Positions 24,502 through 36,100 of a stretch of 64,000 nucleotides of DNA are shown one piece after another. The notes under the pieces are model-generated. The model was given only the letters and a program-made list of their open reading frames with translations. It was not told the origin of the DNA and did no database searches. The DNA is from Corynebacterium sp. SCR221107 (GTDB lineage: Bacteria > Actinomycetota > Actinomycetes > Mycobacteriales > Mycobacteriaceae), in assembly GCF_027886475.1 (NCBI RefSeq), contig NZ_CP115670.1, forward strand, positions 2,356,001 through 2,420,000, read 5' to 3'. Both the position numbers and the translations under genes were made by a program. Numbering within the stretch: position 1 is the first letter of the stretch; each line of letters opens with the position of its first letter.

Positions 24502-25166
24502 TGCCGAACAAGGCGGCGCCGGAGCGCGCGGGGCAGGAACCGGGGCAGGAGATCCTCCTACCCCGCCGCAGGCCTGCCCAACAACGCTCCCGCGAGCGCT
24601 TCTCCCGCATCCTTTCTGCTGCCCGCAGCGTGCTCGTTGACGTGGGTTTCGAGTCCTTCACCTTCGACGAGGTGGCCAAGCGCGCCGAGGTGCCGATCGG
24701 TACCTTGTATCAATTCTTCGCCAACAAGTACGTCCTCATTTGCGAACTCGACCGCGAGGACACTGCCGCCACCATTGCCGAACTGCGCCGCTTCGCCGAA
24801 CTTGTCCCTGCCCTCCAGTGGCCAGATTTCCTCGACGAGCTGATCGACCACCTCGCTGGAATGTGGCGCGCCGACCCTTCCCGGCGGGCGGTGTGGCACG
24901 CCGTGCAATCCACACCCGCCACTCGCGCCACTGCTGCCGATACCGAGCGCCCCATGCTCGAAATGCTCGCAGAGGTACTCAAACCCTTGGCCCCGATGGT
25001 GACAGACGATGAACGCCGGGCCGTTGCAGGACTTTTGGTCCACACCGTGGTTTCCCTTTTGAACTATGCCGTGAACTCCTCGGCCGATGAGCAGGCCTTT
25101 GAGGCCACCGTTGCCGAGATCAAACGCATGATCATCGCGTATCTCTTCGCCGTCGCCACCGGCTAA
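24501..25166 (+). CDS. fasR: TetR-family regulator, likely FasR
   Basis: This 221-residue regulator has an N-terminal HTH: RERFSRILSAARSVLVDVGFESFTFDEVAKRAEVP, then GTLYQFFANKYVL. The C-terminal domain is the ligand sensor. In C. glutamicum, as I recall it, fasR lies between bcp and acpS near the FAS genes and represses fatty acid synthesis in response to acyl-CoA. The same neighbours are here (bcp upstream, acpS and FAS-I downstream), so the same role is likely. The symbol rests on context rather than a search. Confidence 0.78.
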   Translation: MPNKAAPERAGQEPGQEILLPRRRPAQQRSRERFSRILSAARSVLVDVGFESFTFDEVAKRAEVPIGTLYQFFANKYVLICELDREDTAATIAELRRFAELVPALQWPDFLDELIDHLAGMWRADPSRRAVWHAVQSTPATRATAADTERPMLEMLAEVLKPLAPMVTDDERRAVAGLLVHTVVSLLNYAVNSSADEQAFEATVAEIKRMIIAYLFAVATG

Positions 25167-25199
25167 TTTTCGCTTGCCGACGACCACTGCGCCCAATAA

Positions 25200-25589
25200 C
25201 TATCGCTCGATTATGCACGTCGCTGTTGCATAGTCCCCGTCGTGGCTAATGCTCAGCTGCACACGTTCCATTCCCGACGCCTCACGCACCTTCCCACGCG
25301 GCTCGACCACGACCCTTCCAAAGGAATCCGCAACAACCTCTATCTCAGAGAAGTCCACAGCGTCAGGGGCAAGTGGCGGCGGGAATCCGAACAACGACTG
25401 CGACCAAGCCTTGATAAAGGCTTCCTTCGCCGCCCACCGCCCAGCCAAATGTTCCTCGCGGCGTTGCTTGGTCGATGCAAGCCGTAGCTCCCGTGAGCTA
25501 AAAACCGCCTCGAAGCGCGAACCGGGGCGAGCTAGTTGTTCCGTAAAAGCGGGTACGTACACCAAATCGGTGCCCACAAAGTAGGTCAT
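25200..25589 (-). CDS. acpS: holo-acyl-carrier-protein synthase AcpS
   Basis: This 129-residue phosphopantetheinyl transferase loads the 4'-phosphopantetheine arm onto carrier domains. Family motifs are FVGTDLVYVP near the N-terminus (Mg-binding Asp) and AGRWAAKEAFIKAW (Glu in WAAKEA). QLSISHDGDYATA near the end is the substrate loop. The giant FAS-I upstream has no transferase domain of its own, so this neighbour is its natural activator. The ATG at 25589 is chosen; the ribosome binding site is weak. Confidence 0.9.
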   Translation of the reverse strand: MTYFVGTDLVYVPAFTEQLARPGSRFEAVFSSRELRLASTKQRREEHLAGRWAAKEAFIKAWSQSLFGFPPPLAPDAVDFSEIEVVADSFGRVVVEPRGKVREASGMERVQLSISHDGDYATATCIIER

Positions 25590-25929
25590 GACAACCAAGC
25601 ATATCTACAGAAAACAGATGCAATGCCCACAGGCAGTGCAGCACTATTTGATGCGTGCCTTTTGCTTGGCAAAACCTCTTGCCCTTCCTATCTCCACAAT
25701 TGGATGCGAAGCATTACCTTCCTCACGCCCTCATTTAAGCGACCGAACTCATTCGATCTGCGCCTGAAAGGGCTTCAAAGCGATTCCAAAAACCACGTGA
25801 AAATGTCTTCGAACATTGCGTTGCATAAACAATTTTTCCCCTCTACTACCTGGTAGTTTATCCTTTCTTGCCCCAAGGATAGCACATTTGTTCTAGACGC
25901 ATGCCACATTTTCAATTATCGTGTGAACC
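25590..25929. other. intergenic region, no gene seen
   Basis: This 340-bp AT-rich stretch lies between divergent acpS and the HNH gene. A frame at 25536-25856 lacks a ribosome binding site and family features. Confidence 0.6.
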
Positions 25930-27054
25930 ATGACACTTCTACAAGCATTAGCGATGATGACCACCTCCCCGGTCGCGCTTCTGCGCGATGCCAGGGAATC
26001 GACCGTTGCTCTGGAGGAACTAGGCATCGAAGAATCTGAAGCCAATTGGCTTCGCTCGATGACAGAGACGTATTTCGTGTTAGGACACTACAAAAGCAAG
26101 GCCGCGCAGGTGCTTCGCCTTATTTCCGAAAACGGCCACACCCTTAATGGGCTGAAATTCGTCGAGGACTACGCGCGCAAGCTATCACGCAAGAAGGCTT
26201 GGCAGCTTCGGCTAGCCGTATTTTCACAGCACCCGAAGAACTTCGCAGACCTCAAATCCATCGCCAAAAGGGAGCATTCTCGCCTCAAGCCTCCACCGCG
26301 CAACCCAAAGAAGGGCGTCCGGATTACCCATCACAAAGGTGGCGCGTTTAGCCTCAACATCACCGGTGACCCCGAGCATGTCAACTCCATGCACGAAGCT
26401 CTCAAGGGGCTAGCTGATCCAGCAGCCACGATCGTCGAGAAGGGACACCAACCGCTGCACACCAACCAAGGCTCCGACCTGAGCTCCGATGAAAAACCGA
26501 GGATGAGCATTCCCCGAATCGGAGCTGACCTCGTCTTACACCCCATCATACAAATCCCATTGGATGTGGCCGACAAAGTTCTTACTCAACCCGACGGCAC
26601 CGTGATGCTTGAACGCTCGGACGGCGTGCGAATGAGCGCAATGGATTTCATGGCTTCACAGATCTCACCGGAATGGGGAATCGCCCTTATTCACCCAGTT
26701 CTCGGTTCTGTCGAGCTTGGCCGTGCCTACCGCTTCGCTTCTGAAAAGCAGAGGGTTTTGGCCATGGCCGAAGCCAGCCATTGCATGTGGGGAGACTGCC
26801 CTGTACCGGCCGAGCATTGCCAAGTCCACCACATCAGGGCATGGAAACACGAAGGAAAAACCGACCAAGAAAACTTAGTTCTCCTGTGCCCAGGGCACAA
26901 TCTCATCAATAACGACGACCCAGGACGCGCAAGCACGTTTGGCCACGTGATACGCACTGAATTCGGGTTCCGGAGAGTATACCGAGAATACCGCGAGGCC
27001 TCGAGCCCACAGTGGGAGGCCAAGGTTGCCTACGCCAGGGGCCACGCAGCATAG
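25930..27054 (+). CDS. HNH endonuclease signature protein (DUF222-type)
   Basis: The 374-residue protein has a helical N-terminal region (residues 1-150) typical of corynebacterial DUF222/HNH proteins. Its C-terminal zinc-bound HNH domain is CMWGDCPVPAEHCQVHHIRAW with ENLVLLCPGHN (about 282-330). Such genes are often multicopy and mobile in actinobacteria. Their substrate is unknown. There is no clear ribosome binding site (GTGTGAACC before the ATG), so it may be leaderless. It converges with the FAS-I gene. Confidence 0.85.
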   Translation: MTLLQALAMMTTSPVALLRDARESTVALEELGIEESEANWLRSMTETYFVLGHYKSKAAQVLRLISENGHTLNGLKFVEDYARKLSRKKAWQLRLAVFSQHPKNFADLKSIAKREHSRLKPPPRNPKKGVRITHHKGGAFSLNITGDPEHVNSMHEALKGLADPAATIVEKGHQPLHTNQGSDLSSDEKPRMSIPRIGADLVLHPIIQIPLDVADKVLTQPDGTVMLERSDGVRMSAMDFMASQISPEWGIALIHPVLGSVELGRAYRFASEKQRVLAMAEASHCMWGDCPVPAEHCQVHHIRAWKHEGKTDQENLVLLCPGHNLINNDDPGRASTFGHVIRTEFGFRRVYREYREASSPQWEAKVAYARGHAA

Positions 27055-27058
27055 CGGA

Positions 27059-27094
27059 AGCGGTGACTTTCCTTCGAATGGGAAAATCACCGCT
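27059..27094. terminator. bidirectional terminator between the HNH gene and FAS-I
   Basis: AGCGGTGACTTTCC (27059-27072) pairs with GGAAAATCACCGCT (27081-27094), with one mismatch. Confidence 0.75.
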
Positions 27095-27112
27095 GAAGCT
27101 CAATGCTCACAA

Positions 27113-30100
27113 TTAGGCTTGAGCCCCTGGGAGCAAAACGCCATCAATCAATCGTGCAGAGTCATCGAGCAGAATCGCTGCCTCGCGTTCCTTAGCTACC
27201 TTCCCGGTTCCACCAAGGTTACGGTCGACAGGGCGTTCGTACAAGGCGGCTCCGCCGTGCATTCCTTCGAGGATGCGGTCGAAACCAGCGGTCTCGCGGG
27301 CAACCGCGCGTCCTCGCCAAACATCCACTGCGCTTTCACCAGACTCGACTCGCAGCGCCTCGACGAAGGCCGCAGGGTGAACAATGGCGACCAGCGCGGA
27401 GACGTGTCCGAAACCGAGCGAGGTAACCAAGCCAGCCTTCGGCGCCCTGCTGGATAGATCTAGCGGCTCACGCAGCCACACGAAGTGCTCGTTCTCGGCC
27501 AACACCGGGTCGACGCAGTCCAGGCTTCGGTTCGCGGGAACAAGGCCAGTGCGCAGCACCTGGGTCATTCCGATGATCTGGAACGCAGCCGCGCCACCCT
27601 TCGCGTGACCGGTCAGCGTCTTTTGAGAGATGACGTAAAGCGGGTTGCCGTCCGTGCGTCCAATCGCCCGAGCAATGCGCTCGTGCAAGTCGGACTCGTT
27701 TGGATCGTTGGCGGTGGTAGAGGTGTCGTGCTTGGAGATCACCGCGATCTCGTCGGCACGCACACCCACCTTGCGCAACTGCTTCGCGAAACGGGACTCT
27801 ACCCCGCCACGAGCGGCGCCCAAGGCTCCCAGACCAGGCGCTGGGATGGAGGTGTGGGCACCATCGGCGAAGGACTCGGCAAAGCCGACCACGCCCAGCA
27901 CCGGTAGGCCCAGCTCAGCGGCCAGCGAGCCACGGGCCAGCAGGACGGTGCCACCGCCCGCGGACTCGACGAAGCCTCCGCGGCGGCGGTCGTTCGCGCG
28001 GGAGAAGTAACGGTCATCGATACCCTTTGCAGCCATCTCGCCGGAGTCTGCGGTGGCAGCCATGTCACCAAAGCCCGTGATTCCTTCGACCGAAAGGTCA
28101 TCGTAGCCACCAGCGACTACGAAGTCGGACTTGCCCAGCTTGATCTTGTCGACGGCCTCCTCGACGGAGACGGCCGCGGTGGCACAAGCAGCCACGGGAT
28201 GAATCATCTGGCCATAGCCACCGACGTAGGACTGCATGACGTGAGCTGCCATGACATTGGGCAGCGCTTCCTGCAGGATGTCGTTGGCACGAGGCTCCGC
28301 CAGCAGTCGATCAATGTAGAGCGATCGCATGGATTCCATGCCGCCGAGGCCGGTGCCCTGCGTGGAGGACACACGAGCCGGATGGATATGGGCGAGCAGC
28401 TCCGCAGGGTTAAATCCAGAGGAAAGGAAGGCATCGACGGTACACACAATGTTCCACAGTGCAACGCGATCCAGGTTGTCACACATGTCAGCGGGGATGC
28501 CATAGACCGAAGGATCGAAGCCTTCAGGGATCTGACCGCCCACGAAACGACTCATCGCCATGCGGCGCGGGACGCGCACTGCCGAACCGGCCTTGCGGGT
28601 GACGATCCACTCCCCGGTCGCCTCGTCGAAGGAGGCGGTGGTCAACTCCGGCTCGGAGTCAACAAAGGTCTTCGCCGCTTCCTTGGAAGAAACATTGAAG
28701 GACAGGTCCTTGTCGAGGTAGATGGTGGTCAGCTCCGGCGCGAGATTGTCGACCATGCCGAAGTCGTCGTGATAGCGGCGCACGCCGACGCGAGCGAGTA
28801 CTTCATCGTGGAAGCGCTCGTAAATCTCTTCTTCGGCAATAGCCTCATCGTTGGCGTCGTACCAGCCCGGCTTCGGGTCCGTATCCCAATGGATCAGACC
28901 CATAGTCCAGGCAAGCTCTACCACGCCTGCTGCGGAAAGATCCCCGGTGAGCTCGGCGTCGAAGCGGGTACGCGCGCTACCCCACGGCCCAAGCTCACCA
29001 GCGCCGACGATGACGACCATCTCGTCCAAATCCTGCGAGACCTGACCGGTAAAATCGGGCGTCGTTTCGGCAACGGGGCGATACGGGCTCGGCAACGCCT
29101 GGACGGTAGCGGGGACGTCTTCTTCCCCACCGGCCGCGTCACGGGTCGCGGCGCGAGCAAGTTCGGCGAGGTTGATGTCATTGTCACCCAAGCCACCTGT
29201 GAAGTCAGCAATGACCGGAGCCTTCGCCGCAGCCGCTCTTACCTCCGCAGTAACCTGCTTGATGAGGTTTTCGGCCATCTCCTCGGTAGAGAAGGTCGTG
29301 ACCCCTGCCGCCTCGACTGCGGCGACCAGTGGATCGTTGCCGCCCATCAGTCCCGTGCCCCGCACCCATCCGATGAGCACGTGGGCGAGTGAGGTGAGTG
29401 GCTTCCAGCTCAATTCCGCGTTCCAGCGAGTAACTAGTGCGTCCAGGGAGGCCTTGGCCTCGCCATAGGCGCCGTCGCCGCCGAAGCGTCCGCGGTTCGG
29501 GGAGCCTGGCAATACCACGTGCAGGCGCTGCCCGACGTGGGTGTCGGTGCCGATGGCGGACAGGCCAGCGATGAGTCGCTCGACGCTCCAGAGCAGCAGT
29601 CGCATCTGCATCTCCGTCTGAGGCCCGACCTCTTGGAGCGAGCCGGATACTCGAGGTGCGGCAAACGGGAACAGCAAGGTTGGCTTGAGCGCCGGCTTGA
29701 TGAGCTTAGTCGCGCCATTGACGGTCGCGGTCTGCTCATTGCCGATCCAGTTAATGAGGGCATCCAGATCCGCAAACGAAGACAAGTTGGCCGGAACCAC
29801 CCACAAGGCTGCGTTGCCGCGCGCCGACGTGCGGTAGGCGCGCTTGTAGTATTCGAGGCGAGAGTGCGAAAGCGAGGACGTCGTCACGATCACGGTCGCG
29901 CCTTCTGCCAGGAGCTTTTCGACGACCGCTGCCGCGATCGAGTTCGGGGAAGCACCAGTGACGACCGCGATGTCTGTGGCATACGCCAATGGCTGGGTGT
30001 CTCGTGCCTGCGCGGCAAGTTCGGGAAGACCAAGGTAATCGGCTTGGCGGGCCACGGATTCCCCGGCGCCGGTCAGGTCGAGTTCGCTGGCGTCTAGCAC

Positions 30101-33100
30101 GCCTGCCGCAACGCGGCTGACGTCTTCGCGGGCGCTGGCCCAGCGATCGTCGATAAGCACCGCCTTATTCTCATCAAAGGATGGGGAGACCAGGCGTGGC
30201 CAGTCTGGGCCGAGCTCCGCGGAGACCAGCTCGAACAAAGCGGCATCAGCGTCCGCGTCATCGAGGTCCGCACCTGCTGCCTCGTCATTGAGCCCAAGGT
30301 TGTTGAGGATGGTTCGAGCCGTAGCCGCCAGCACGCCCTCCTTTCCTGTCACCGCCTCAAGCGCTGCGGAATCTACCATTGCCCCACCGGCGCTCGCCCC
30401 GCCGCCGGGCAGGGAGACGCTCACGCCGCGGGCTGCCGCCACGGATTGCACGGCGGCATCGATGAGAGCGTCAAGTTCGCTCGCGTTGGATGGCGCAGCT
30501 GGCTGCAGGGTCGCGAGGTCGCCGCCACGCAGGGAGGCTCCCTCGCGCGCACCGATGACCACCGCGGCGACCACGTGATCGGCCCAGCCACTTCCCAGTT
30601 CCCAGACCCCGGTTACTCGCTCGGCGATGTATGCGGGGCGCTTGCCCGTGGGGCCGGTGATGCGGCGCAGGGCGTCGGCCGCGGAGTCGGAAAGCACGGG
30701 GCCAAAGGCCTTGTATCCCTTCGCCATGCGGGACACGGTGGCCTTGAGGTCATCGAGCTCGGCATCGGCCGCGCCGTCGATGGCACCCAGCCCAAATTCC
30801 ACGCCGAGGTCCAGCAAGAGCTGGTTGCAGCGGGAGGAGACTCCCTCGACCAGGGCTTCGATCGAGTCGCTGGAACTCATCTGGTCTGGTCGGACCTTCG
30901 TCCACAACGCGATGAGCATTTCGGTGGCGTCAGCCGGGGTGAAGGCGATATCGTCTGGACGTGGACCGCCGCTAGATGCGGCCACCGGCGCCGGCGCGGC
31001 TTCCACCGGGATTGGGGTAGATGCGGTTGCCACATTCTCTACCGCCTCGGCCTCTTGCTCGGGGTGGTCTACCTCGAAGGTGTATTCGTCGGCTGCAAAA
31101 ACGACGGCGCGCTCGCGCTCGACGTTGAGGATTTCAAGTTCGCGGCCCGCGTACTGCGGCATCGCCACCGTCTGTGCCATCATGTTGGCCAGCGTCGGGG
31201 CGGCACCCACGCCTACTTCGACGAAGCGCTCCGCCCCCAGGCCGCCGTGCTCGGTGGAGCGCAGCAGCAAATCCTGAGTTTCAATCCAGCGTACCGGGGA
31301 GGCAAACTGCCAGGCCAGCAGCTCTACCAGCAGCGTTCGGCCAAGCTTGACCGGGTTTTCGGCATGGGCGGCGAAGTTGGAGACGATGTCCTTGACGATC
31401 GGGGCGTCTACGACCTCGAGGATGGAACGCGCGAATTCTTCCGTGAGCTCGAAAGGCCGAGCCACCAGATTCGGGATGTAGCGACCGACCAGGGTGTCTA
31501 GGTCGATGTTCTCCGGGATCAGGGAATCGAGGTGCTCGCGGAAGTCGTCCACCCCATTGAGCAAGTGAGTGGAGTGGAACGGCACGTCGATGCCCGGGAT
31601 AATGACCAGGGCACGCTGGCCGGGTGCCTTGGATTCGGCGTCAGCGCCCAGGGCTTCCAGGCCCTTGGCGGTGCCTGCGACGGCGTACTGCTTGCCGGCA
31701 AGGTTGTAGTTGACGATCTCCAAGAACTCGCCGGATTCCTCGGCCACGCCCGAGACGTAGTCGAAGACAGTGTCGGCGTTAAGCCCCATCTTGTGCGGGC
31801 GCAGGGCAGCCAGACCATAGTTGGAGTTTCCGTATTCATCACGCTCGACGAGGCGATGCATGGTAAGGCCGCGGCGGTAGACGATCTCCACCACGTTTTC
31901 CAATGTAAGCACCGCAGCGTAGGCGGCCAGCGCGTTGTATTCGCCCACGGAGTGTCCAGCAAACCAGGCGCGCTGATTGAGCGCGTGCGCCTCTCGCATT
32001 TCGGCAATCTGAGCTACGCCGAGAGTGGCCATGGCAACCTGGGTGAACTGCGTCAGGAACAGCACACCCTTGGGGTGGTGGAACACCTCACCGTCGACGA
32101 CAACCTCCTTGGGGTTGTTCTGAACGATTTCCAGCACAGAAAAGCCCAACTTGCTGCGGGTGTGGCGGTCGGCGCGGTCCCAGACCTCGCGCGCTGCGGC
32201 GGAGCGGGAACGCGCTTCCATGCCCATGCCCTGTGACTGGATGCCCTGTCCGGGGAATGCGTAGAACGTTGCCGGTGCGGCCATCACGGCGGTGGCGGTG
32301 AGCACAACCTCTCCATTGACGGTCGCGGTGACTTCTCGCACCTCGCCATGGTGGGCGCGGGTGTCGAGCCCGGAACGCTCCACGAGGAACTCCACCTGCT
32401 GCCCCGGCAAGACGGGGGCGAGCATGGTGGCGGTGTATTCCACGACGCGGGAGGCGGCCGTGGTGACGTTGTCGTCGGTGTAAGCAGCAGCGGCGATCAG
32501 CTCGGCGACGGCGGAGGTCCACATGCCATGGACGATGACGCCGTCGGGAAGACCCGCCAGCTTTGCCGCGATCTCAGAGACGTGGATCGGGTTGCGGTCA
32601 CCGGAGACGATGGCGAACGGCTTCATCGACGTCGGCGCGGTGACGGTGGCGTGCGCCCGGAAGGAGCGCGGCGCATCGACATGGGTGGGCAGGGCGGAGG
32701 TATTGGTGCGCGCGGTGGACTGACCGCGGCGGCCGCGGATGGCCATGCGCTCGGACAGCTTTGCCAGCGGCTTGCCGTTGGCGCAAAGCTCTGCGCGAAC
32801 AACCACGATGCGTCCGATTTCGGTGTCAACGACCTCTTCTGCGCGGGCGGTGACGTCGATGTTCGTGCCGTCAACCAGGGAGTCGGCAAGCGGTGCCTGC
32901 ACGGTGAGGTGGTGTTCGAGGTGGACGAGGCTGAGCATTCCTTCGACGACGCTTGCGGAGTCTGTGCCGGGGATGGTGGCCGCGCGCACGGCGGCGAAGA
33001 TCGCGGGCCAGGCGTAGCCGACGAGAACGTCCGGCGCCGTGCCTGCCGGGGTGATGGCCTGTGGCAGACATCCCGCGGTGACGTTGGTGTAGTCGGCGAC

Positions 33101-36100
33101 TTGGGCGGCGTCGACGGTGGTGTGCCAGGTGATTTCGCCGTTTTCTTCCGTCCCCAACGTGCCACCGGCAGCGATGCGGGTGAGCTCGCCCATCGCTGCC
33201 TCCGCGTCGGCCTGGGTTACCTGTGGGACGGCACCGCCGGGCGCGTCGTTGTCCACGGTGAGGCGAATCCGCAGGCTGGCGTTGGTGCCGTGCGCGGTGG
33301 AACCTGCGAGCGGGACGGTGAGCACGGCGTGGGTGGCATCTTCTGCCACCAGGTTCGCACCTGTGGTCGCATGCGTTGCCACGCTGTGGTCGTCGGAAAG
33401 CTGCCATGCGTCGACATCGCCGAGGCGCTGGATGAGGGAGGTTTGGTTGCGGCCTGCCCAGTAGGTGCCTGCGGCCCCCAGGATGCGCGTGATGAGTCCG
33501 CGGTCGGTTTCGGTGACCTGTTCGCCGCTGGCGCTGAGGCGGTCGATGGTGGCCTGGTTGAAGCGCTCAAGAAGTTCTGCGACTGGCTCGTTGGCCTGAG
33601 TGATGCCAGCTACTGCGGCAATACCTGGGATGATGGCGACTTGATCGGCATCATAGCGCTCGTCGTGGGACTGCCACAGGGAGTCCGAGCGCCACCAGCG
33701 GCGCACGTCCTTGTCGATGACAGGCACGAAGTTCACGGGCTTGCCCGGGGTGCGGGCAAGAGAAAGGAACCAGGCGCGATCGGCCGGATGCAGCGTAACG
33801 GTGGCGTCGTAAAGGTCTGCAAGCTTACCGACGGCCACCTGCGGGTCTTCCTCCACGCCCAGCGTGACCTGCGGGGTGAATGCGCCGTGGTCGAGGTCGA
33901 TGAGGCGAGCCTCGGCGCGCTCGAGCATAGAAACGAAGCGCTTGTACCAGGAGATGTCAGTCCAGGCCCCCCGATAAGGACCGGACAGCTCCAAGTAGCG
34001 GTTGAGCCACTCCAGGTAGGTCATGCCTTCGAGGTCACCGAAGTAGGGCTTTGCGGTCTTCGCGATAGCGGCAATAATCTCCTCGCGGCGGGCGGCCACG
34101 GCGGCCTCGTCGCCTGCGACCTCGTCGAGCAGGCGCCCGGCCTTGGCGAAGGAGTTGTCAATCTCGTGGATGTCGGCGCCGAGCTGGGAGCGCCCGGAGG
34201 CCATGCCGCCTGCGGCCTTGCCAGCACCTACCCACCCGTCGATGCCCGCGGTCTCCACGAGCAGCTGCTTGACGGACTCGGAGGTGGTTGCCTCCTTGGT
34301 GGCCATGGCTGCGGTGCCGATGAGGATGCCGTCGACGGGCATGGCGGGCAGGTCGTAGGCCGTCGCCCAGGAGCCGGTGAGGTAGTCGGCCGCTCGTTCC
34401 GGGGTGCCGATGCCGCCACCGACGCACAGGACCACGTTGTCTTGGGCACGGATGTGCTCATAGGTAGACATGAGCAGGTCGTCGAGGTCTTCCCAGGAGT
34501 GGTGGCCGCCGGCCTTGCCGCCTTCGAGGTGCATGATGATCGGGGTCTGCGGAACCTCAGCCGCGATGGCGAGTACGGCGCGCACCTGCTTGACCGCTCC
34601 CGGCTTGAATGCGATCCACGGGAACCCACCGGCGCGCAGCTCCTTGACCAGCGCCACGGCCTCGTCTTTTTCCGGGATACCCGCTGTGATGACGATGCCG
34701 TCGATCGGGGCGCCGGCCGCACGGGCCTTGGGTACGAGGCGTTTGCCGCCGATCTGCATCTTCCACAGATAGGGATCCAGGAACATGGAATTGAACTGGG
34801 CGTTGACGCCCGGGGCCAGCAGGGTGCCTAGCTCGGCAAGGTGGGCCTCGAGGATCTCCGGGGTGACCTGGCCACCACCGGCGAGCTCGGCCCAGTGGCC
34901 GGCGTTGGCTGCGGCGGCGACGATCTTGGGGTCGACGGTGGTCGGCGTCATACCAGCCAGCAACATGGGGCTGCGCCCCGTGAGCTCGGTGAACCTGGTG
35001 GCAACGCGCACCCGGCCGTTCTCGCGCACCAGCTTCGGAGCGAATGCCGAGTACGGGGTGGGCAGTGACGGGGCGCGCCCGGTGTCAAAGAGTGCGGATT
35101 GCCCCTCGTCGCCGTCCACGGCGAAGGTGGCGGCACCACTGCCTGCGATAAGCGGCGTGGTCAGCGAGGTAACGCCGCCGCCTGGGCCGACGTCGAGTAG
35201 CCAGAGCGCCCCTTTGTCGAGCGCGCGGTTGACCTCGGCCGGCCAATCGGTTTCGGTGACGAGCACCTCCTGGGCGTTGCGGCGCGCCAATTCGGTATCG
35301 AGGCCTGCGGCCTGAGCCCATTCGACGATCTGCTCAACGCCAGCCTGCATGGCCGGGTGGTGGAAGCCAACCTGGACCGGCAGCGGGGTGAAGGTGGGTG
35401 CGAAGGGCTTGCCGCCGCGCTCCTTGTTGTCGATTGCGCGGGCGTCCTTGGCTGCACGTGCTGCGAGGTAGTCGAGCACGCGCTGGTTATCGGCGGGGCG
35501 GCCGACGAGCACGTAGGCGGTGCGACCGTTGCGCAGTCCCACCACTGGCCGGATGGCCTCCTCCATCGCGCCGCAGGTCGCGGTGATGGCCTGCTCCAAC
35601 TGCGCACGGGTGATGCCCTCGATGGCGATCATCGGCATGGCCTCCCCTTGTGCGATGAGACCCGTCTGGCGGGCTCGGCGGGTGATTCCCGCGCCGATGA
35701 GCTGGGCAATGGCGAGGACCTCTGCCGCACGGGTGAGGTCTTTCAAGGCGCTAACCCCCAAGCAGCCCTGCGAGTGGCCGATGGCGATGCTCGCGGCGTC
35801 TAGGTCCAGTCCCTGGGCTTCGAGCTGGTCAAGGACCGCGAGCTGGGCGACGAGGATTCCCGGCACGCTGATCGCTGCCTGACTGGTGTCCAGATTCAGC
35901 TGTGAGGCGTTGACCCACCCGATCGGATCGAAGCCCCATGGGCGGGTTCCTGCGAGCTGGTCAGCCACGGGCTCGAGCAAGACTGCTGCCTGTTCGACGA
36001 GGGGAGTGATCGTGCGTCCGGCACCGTGTGCGACGGCGGTGCGCAAGGTGGCTACCCAATCGAAGCCCTGGCCGGAAAAGATGAGGCCGAAGGGCTGCTC

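Noticed and set aside
28199..29392. 397-codon plus-strand frame
   Set aside because: Antisense to the FAS-I KR/KS region; no ribosome binding site or motif.
32348..34831. 827-codon open frame on the plus strand
   Set aside because: It lies wholly antisense to FAS-I, whose domains are clear there. Its Gly/Val/Asp-rich translation has no family features; it is a high-GC shadow.
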